From assembly GCF_019904175.1 (NCBI RefSeq), contig NZ_CP061913.1, positions 1,240,001-1,304,000 on the forward strand: 64,000 bases of DNA. The letters run 5' to 3'. The translations under genes and the position numbers were made by a program. Below, one piece after another: positions 60,201-64,000 of the stretch. Every line of letters starts with the position of its first letter. Positions within the stretch are counted from its first letter, which is position 1. The stretch comes from Dactylosporangium vinaceum. GTDB lineage: Bacteria > Actinomycetota > Actinomycetes > Mycobacteriales > Micromonosporaceae. The notes beneath the pieces were generated by a model. It ran no database searches. It saw only the letters and a list, made by a program, of their open reading frames with translations, and was not told the origin of the DNA.

Positions 60201-63200
60201 CGGCGTCGAGCAGCGCCGGGTGGACCCCGAATCCGTCGACGGGCGTGCCGTCGGGGAGCTCGACCTCGGCGTACACCTCGTCCCCGAGCCGCCAGGCCGC
60301 GCGCAGGCCGCGGAACGGGTCCGCGTAGCGCAGCCCGGCCTCCTCCAGCCGCTCGTAGACGCCTGACACGTCGATCGCGGTCGCGCCCGGAGGCGGCCAC
60401 GCGGCCAGGCGCACGGGCTCTTGCGCGCGCCCGGGCGCGAGGACGCCGGTGCCGTGCCGGGTCCAGTCGCCGTCGGCCGTCCGGGAGTGCACGGAGCAGG
60501 CCCGGCGCCCGTGCTCGTCCGGGGCGGCCACGCTTACCTGGACGTCGACCGCGCCCTCGGCGGGCAGCCACAGCGGCGCCGCGAGCACCAGGTCGGCGAT
60601 GTGGTCGCCCTCGGCCGCGTGCAGCAGCAGGTCGAGCAGCGCGGTGCCCGGCAGGAGCGCGGCGGCACCTATCGCGTGCCCGGCCAGCCAGGGCTGCGCC
60701 TTGACCGAGAGCCGGCCGGTGAAGAGCCGGCCGCCGGAGTCCGGCAGGTCGATGCCGGCGCTGAGGAGCGGGTGGGGGTCGGGGCGCAGGCCGGCCGCGG
60801 CGAGGTCGGCGCCGGGGGTGGCGTCGAGCCAGTACCTGTCGCGCAGGAACGCGTAGGTGGGCAGCGGCACCCGGCGGGCCGCGGGCAGTGCGGCGGTCCA
60901 GTCGATCCGGACGCCGTGCGCGTGCGCGTCGGCGAGGGCGGTGGCGATGCGGGCCGGGCCGCCGTGGTCGCGGCGCAGCGTGTGCAGGACGGCCGGGTCG
61001 GCGCCCGTGGACCGGATCGTCTCCTGCAGCGACACCCCGAGCATCGGGTGCGGTGCGCACTCGAGGAAGACGGTGTAGCCGTCGGCGAGCAGGGCTCGGG
61101 TGGCCCGCTCGAACTCGACGGGCTCGCGCATGTTGCGGTACCAGTACGCGGTGTCCATCCCCGCGGTGTCGAGGGCCGCGCCGGTGACTGTCGAGTAGAA
61201 CGGCACCGCCGAGGTCTGCGGCTCGACCGCGGCGAGCACCGCGAGGAGGTGCTCGCGCAGCACGTCGACCTGGGCCGAGTGCCCGGCCGTGTCGATGCCG
61301 GGGATGAGCCGGGCCTGCACGCCCGCCCCGACCAGCTCGGCGACGAGCTCGACGAGGGCCGCCGGGCGCCCCGCGACCGCGCACGTGCCGGGGCCGTTGA
61401 CCGCGGCGATCGACAGGTCGTCACCGAAGCGCGCGAGGCGCGGCCGCAGCGCATCGGCGTCGAGCGACACCGCCGCCATGCCACCGTGGCCGGCCAGCCG
61501 CAGCCACGCCCGGCTGCGCAGCGCCACGATCCGGGCCGCGTCGGTCAGGCTCAGGCCGCCCGCGATGTACGCGGCGGCGATCTCGCCCTGGGAGTGCCCG
61601 ACGACGGCGTCGGGCTGCACGCCGTACGACTGCCACAGCCGGGCCAGGCCGACCATCATGGTGAACAGCACCGGCTGGACGACGTCGACGCTGAGCGGCT
61701 GCTCGGGCGCCGCGCGCAGGACGTCGAGCACCGAGAAGTCCACGAACTCGCGCAGGGCGGCGTCGCACTCCGCGGCCGCGGCGGCGAACACCTCCTCGCC
61801 GAGCAGGTGGGTGGCCATCCCCGGCCACTGGCTGCCCTGGCCGGGGAACACGAACACGGTCCGGGCCCGCGGCACCGCCTCCGCGCCGACGACCGGTGGC
61901 TCGCCGTCGGCGATCGCCCGCAGGCCGTCGCGCAGCTCCTCGATGCCGCCGGCGATCACGGCCGCGCGGTGCGGGTGGTGGGCCCGGGTCGTGGCCAGGC
62001 TGTAGGCGACGTCGGCCGGGCCGGCGTCGTCGCCGAGGTGCTCGAGCAGGCGGCGGGCCTGGTCGGGAAGCACCTCGGGGGTGCGGGCCGAGAGGACGAA
62101 CGGCAGCGCCGTCCCCGTGTGCGCGGTGGCCCTCGCCGGCGTCTCCGGGGCCTGCTCGAGGATGACGTGCGCGTTGGTGCCGCTGATGCCGAACGACGAC
62201 ACCCCGGCCCGGCGCGGCCGCCCGGTCGCGGGCCACGGGGTCGCGGCGGTCAGCAGCTCGACGCCTCCGGCGGACCAGTCGACGTGGGCCGTCGGCGCGC
62301 CGATGTGCAGTGAGGCCGGCAGCTTCGCCCGCCCGATCGCGGCCACCATCTTGATGAGCGCGGCGGCGCCGGCCGCGGCCTGGGTGTGGCCGATGTTCGA
62401 CTTCAGCGAGCCGAGGTAGAGCGGGCGGCCGTCGACGCGGTGCCGGCCGTACGTCGCCAGGAGGGCCTGGGCCTCGATCGGGTCGCCGAGGGCCGTGCCG
62501 GTGCCGTGCGCCTCGACCGCGTCGACGTGCTCCGGGGGCAGGCCGGCGTCGGCCAGGGCGGCGTGGATGACGCGCTCCTGGGCCGGGCCGTTCGGGGCGG
62601 AGAGCTGGCTCGTGCGGCCGTCCTGGTTCACCGCGGAGCCGCGGATGACGGCGAGCACCGGATGGCCGTTGGCCCGCGCGTCGCTGAGGCGTTCCAGGAG
62701 GAGTACCGCCGCGCCTTCAGCAAAGATCGTGCCGTCCGCACCGTCGGCGAACGCCTTCGCCCGGGCGTCGGGGGCGAGCCCGCGCTGCCGGCTGAACTCG
62801 ATGAGCGTGGCCGGGGTGGCCATGATCGAGGCGCCACCGGCCAGGGCCAGCTCGCACTCGCCCCGGCGCAGCGCCGCAGCGGCCAGGTGGGTCGCGACGA
62901 GCGACGACGAGCAGGCGGTGTCGACGGTCACCGCGGGACCGTGGAAGCCGAAGGTGTACGCGATCCGGCCCGACGCCACGCTCGGTGCGCTGCTCGTCGA
63001 GAGGTACCCCTCGACCGACGGCGGCGTGTTGGGGAACAGCCGCGAGGCGTAGTCGCTGTACATGATCCCGGTGAACACCCCGGTGGCGCTGCCCTTGAGC
63101 GAGTCGGGCGCGATGCCGGCGTGCTCGAGGGCCTCCCAGGCCGCCTGGAGCAGCAGCCGCTGCTGGGGGTCGATCGCGGCCGCCTCGCGCGGGCTGATGC

Positions 63201-63531
63201 CGAAGAACGCCGGGTCGAACTCGCCGGCACCGTGCAGCAGGCCCGCCTCCCGCACGTAGTACGTCCCGGGGTGGTCGGCGTCGGGGTGGTACAGCGCGTC
63301 CAGGTCCCAGCCGCGGTCCGTGGGCAGCGGCCCGATCGCGTCGCGCCCTTCGTCGAGCAGCCGCCACAGGTCGTCGGGGGAGCCGACGCCGCCGGGCAGG
63401 CGGCACCCGAGGCCGACGATCGCGATCGGCTCGCGCTCGGCCGACTCGGCGGCGGCCAGGCGCTTCTGCGTGGCCTGCAGCTCGGCCGTCACGCGCTTGA
63501 GGTAGTCGCGGAGCTTTGCTTCGTTCGACAT
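57286..63531 (-). CDS. Type I PKS, module A: KS-AT(ethylmalonyl-type)-DH-ER-KR-ACP
   Basis: This fully reducing module has 2,081 residues. The ATG at 63531 begins [14 protein letters not shown] with AAAGGA nine bases before it; an ATG at 63540 abuts that site and is rejected. KS has Cys207. AT has GHSQGE near 647 and, where methylmalonyl ATs have [12 protein letters not shown] near 749; TAGH is the pattern linked to ethylmalonyl-CoA. DH has His near 952 in [10 protein letters not shown] (Ala for Gly) and YADPF for the usual YGPxF; Asp near 1109 is kept. ER has [10 protein letters not shown] near 1483. KR has GGTGTLG near 1664, LAD instead of LDD, Tyr near 1804. ACP Ser lies near 1970, and the tail [10 protein letters not shown] is a docking motif. 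Expected product: a saturated unit with an ethyl branch, using extender from ccr at 8053. Confidence 0.95.
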   Translation of the reverse strand: MSNEAKLRDYLKRVTAELQATQKRLAAAESAEREPIAIVGLGCRLPGGVGSPDDLWRLLDEGRDAIGPLPTDRGWDLDALYHPDADHPGTYYVREAGLLHGAGEFDPAFFGISPREAAAIDPQQRLLLQAAWEALEHAGIAPDSLKGSATGVFTGIMYSDYASRLFPNTPPSVEGYLSTSSAPSVASGRIAYTFGFHGPAVTVDTACSSSLVATHLAAAALRRGECELALAGGASIMATPATLIEFSRQRGLAPDARAKAFADGADGTIFAEGAAVLLLERLSDARANGHPVLAVIRGSAVNQDGRTSQLSAPNGPAQERVIHAALADAGLPPEHVDAVEAHGTGTALGDPIEAQALLATYGRHRVDGRPLYLGSLKSNIGHTQAAAGAAALIKMVAAIGRAKLPASLHIGAPTAHVDWSAGGVELLTAATPWPATGRPRRAGVSSFGISGTNAHVILEQAPETPARATAHTGTALPFVLSARTPEVLPDQARRLLEHLGDDAGPADVAYSLATTRAHHPHRAAVIAGGIEELRDGLRAIADGEPPVVGAEAVPRARTVFVFPGQGSQWPGMATHLLGEEVFAAAAAECDAALREFVDFSVLDVLRAAPEQPLSVDVVQPVLFTMMVGLARLWQSYGVQPDAVVGHSQGEIAAAYIAGGLSLTDAARIVALRSRAWLRLAGHGGMAAVSLDADALRPRLARFGDDLSIAAVNGPGTCAVAGRPAALVELVAELVGAGVQARLIPGIDTAGHSAQVDVLREHLLAVLAAVEPQTSAVPFYSTVTGAALDTAGMDTAYWYRNMREPVEFERATRALLADGYTVFLECAPHPMLGVSLQETIRSTGADPAVLHTLRRDHGGPARIATALADAHAHGVRIDWTAALPAARRVPLPTYAFLRDRYWLDATPGADLAAAGLRPDPHPLLSAGIDLPDSGGRLFTGRLSVKAQPWLAGHAIGAAALLPGTALLDLLLHAAEGDHIADLVLAAPLWLPAEGAVDVQVSVAAPDEHGRRACSVHSRTADGDWTRHGTGVLAPGRAQEPVRLAAWPPPGATAIDVSGVYERLEEAGLRYADPFRGLRAAWRLGDEVYAEVELPDGTPVDGFGVHPALLDAALHAIALASADGPQGWSVRLPFAWTGISLDAVGATRLRVRVTPNGADAVAIAVADPAGDPVAAIGSVTLRPLDAAGPRAAHPDGLYHLEWVPCPPADAAPAPAVTAICPSGEAQAAVRWALEAVQGWLAGGAEHLVLVTRHGVATHAGDGLDPAHAAVQGFARVAQSENPGRVTIVDIDDCSGTADEAVTAALATGEPQVALRGGAALMPRATRSGPGCALTLPDHDGWRLEAAPARTLDTLAVIPNEAAGRPLEPAELRIAVRAAGVNFRDVLVSLGMVPGQEVIGSEAAGVVLETGSAVAGFAPGDAVTGLFRGALGPVAVADHRMVTRVPAGWTEAEAAAAPVVFLTAYYGLHALAGLRPGQKVLIHTATGGVGLAALQVARHLGAEVFATASPAKQHVLRAAGLDDAHIANSRTAEFADRFRASAPEGLDVVLNSLAGDLVDASLGLLRPGGHFLEMGKTDRRDPAAVAAAHEGVRYTAYNLDQEGPARVGALLTELQELFSAGVLRPLPTTSYDVRQAPEAMRLLSQARHVGKVVLSMPRPFDPEGTVLITGGTGTLGARVAEHLVTTRGVRRLVLTSRQGPAAPGAAELRERLSAHGADVTIAACDITDPGQLDALLAAHPPRAVVHTAATLADATIANLTPAHLDGVLATKLGAAAHLHRATKDLTHFILFSSIAATVGNPGQAGYAAANAYLDALAQLRTARGLPATSLAWGLWAETSALTGTLTAADRQRLAGQAITPIPTAHALRLLDAALATGRPHHIAATLDTTAELPAILRGLAPGSARRAAQGSTGERGRAGDAAAGLVRRLTESTPVEQQATLVDLVRTHASAVLGHSGGAGIGKAQAFKDAGFDSLTAVELRNRLSAAVGLRLPATAVFDHPTPVSFAEFLRAELVPTKDPAIAALDALDRVAVLSGEVDSMARAAIAARLQELLAGLGDASGPGGVLREDASDDEIFDFIDNEL

Positions 63532-63558
63532 GGGCGGCATTCCTTTGCGGTGGAAGAG

Positions 63559-64000
63559 TCAAGAGACGCCGAGCTCGTTGTCGATCAGGGCGAAGACCTC
63601 GTCGTCGGAGGCCTCGTCGAGCCGATCGGTGCCGGTGTCGCCCGCCGGGTCCAGGCGCTTCATGAACTCGCGCAGGCGCAGGGAGAGGGCGAGGCGGTCG
63701 GTGTCGGGCAGCTCGGTGAGCCCGGCCTCGAGGCGGTCGAGCGCGGCAAGCATCGGGCGGGCCGTGATCTCCTCCTGCGGCAGCAGCCGGCCGCGCAGGT
63801 GCCGGGCCAGCAGCAGCGGCGTGGGGTGGTCGAAGACGACTGTCGCCGGCAGCCGCAGCCGGGCCAGCGTGCCCAGCCGGTTGCGCAGCTCGACAGCGGT
63901 GAGCGAGTCGAAGCCCAGGTCCAGGAAGCCCCGGTCGGCGTCGATGCGCTCGCCCGGCGCGTGGCCCAGGACGCCCGCGACCTGGGAGACGACGGCCTGG
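63559..64000 (-). CDS. Type I PKS, C-terminal end only (ACP and docking tail)
   Basis: The gene continues beyond the right edge. The visible 146 residues hold an ACP ([17 protein letters not shown], Ser codon near 63907) followed by a helical linker and the docking tail DDEVFALIDNELG, which ends at 63559. It lies 27 bases before the start of module A and reads the same way, so it should hand its chain to module A. Its other domains, specificity and the loading module cannot be seen here. Confidence 0.95.
   Translation of the reverse strand, partial: QAVVSQVAGVLGHAPGERIDADRGFLDLGFDSLTAVELRNRLGTLARLRLPATVVFDHPTPLLLARHLRGRLLPQEEITARPMLAALDRLEAGLTELPDTDRLALSLRLREFMKRLDPAGDTGTDRLDEASDDEVFALIDNELGVS

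Noticed and set aside
52523..61384. Frame of about 2,950 codons running through two PKS genes
   Set aside because: The first half is an out-of-frame reading of module A; module C starts at 57277 with a docking helix.

Overview
The window comes from a very GC-rich actinomycete. The near-absolute G/C third-position bias, the secreted SGNH hydrolase with a Ser/Pro linker and CBM2 domain, and the SCO2521-SCO2525-like gene block suggest Micromonosporaceae or a relative (inference, no 16S seen). No tRNA, rRNA or CRISPR array was recognised.

Positions 1-6,692 hold a conserved actinobacterial block of unknown role: homologues of the SCO2521, SCO2522, SCO2523 (variant P-loop ATPase), SCO2524 and SCO2525 (SAM methyltransferase) families, with a D-amino-acid-oxidase gene between the last two. 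A secreted esterase/lipase gene (6,741-7,925) follows and probably lies outside the biosynthetic cluster.

Positions 8,053-64,000 look like a tetronate (very probably spirotetronate) polyketide cluster that continues past the right edge. The leftward operon 10,790-8,053 encodes an AbyU/PyrI4-like small beta-barrel protein, three small coupled proteins and a crotonyl-CoA carboxylase/reductase. An IS110-family element (about 10.8-12.25 kb) separates this operon from a leftward glycosyltransferase gene. The rightward, overlapping five-gene cassette 13,547-18,456 (KAS III-like, FkbH-like, ACP, 2-oxoacid-dehydrogenase-type acyltransferase, alpha/beta hydrolase) is the signature glyceryl-ACP to exomethylene-tetronate pathway (AbyA1-A5 type). 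Facing it, and reading leftward from the right edge, is a long type I PKS operon: partial module, then modules A (ethylmalonyl-type AT, DH-ER-KR), C (malonyl, KR), D1 and D2 (malonyl, DH-KR), E (methylmalonyl, doubtful DH, KR), F1 (malonyl, DH-ER-KR), F2 (methylmalonyl, DH-KR) and G (malonyl, KS-AT-ACP, no reduction and no thioesterase). A PgaE/PyrE3-like flavoprotein and a type II thioesterase end the operon.

If the operon is colinear, the last modules would build a C4(methyl)=C5 dienophile, a saturated C6-C7 tether, C8-methyl/C9-oxygen and a C10-C13 diene next to a beta-keto thioester. This is the layout that gives the trans-decalin of chlorothricin/kijanimicin-type spirotetronates. The flavoprotein and the AbyU-like protein are the candidate pair for decalin and spiro [4+2] closures. 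The ethylmalonyl-type AT together with the reductase predicts an ethyl branch near C16, and module C predicts a C15 hydroxyl. The exact compound cannot be named from this window. All domain boundaries and specificities were read by eye.
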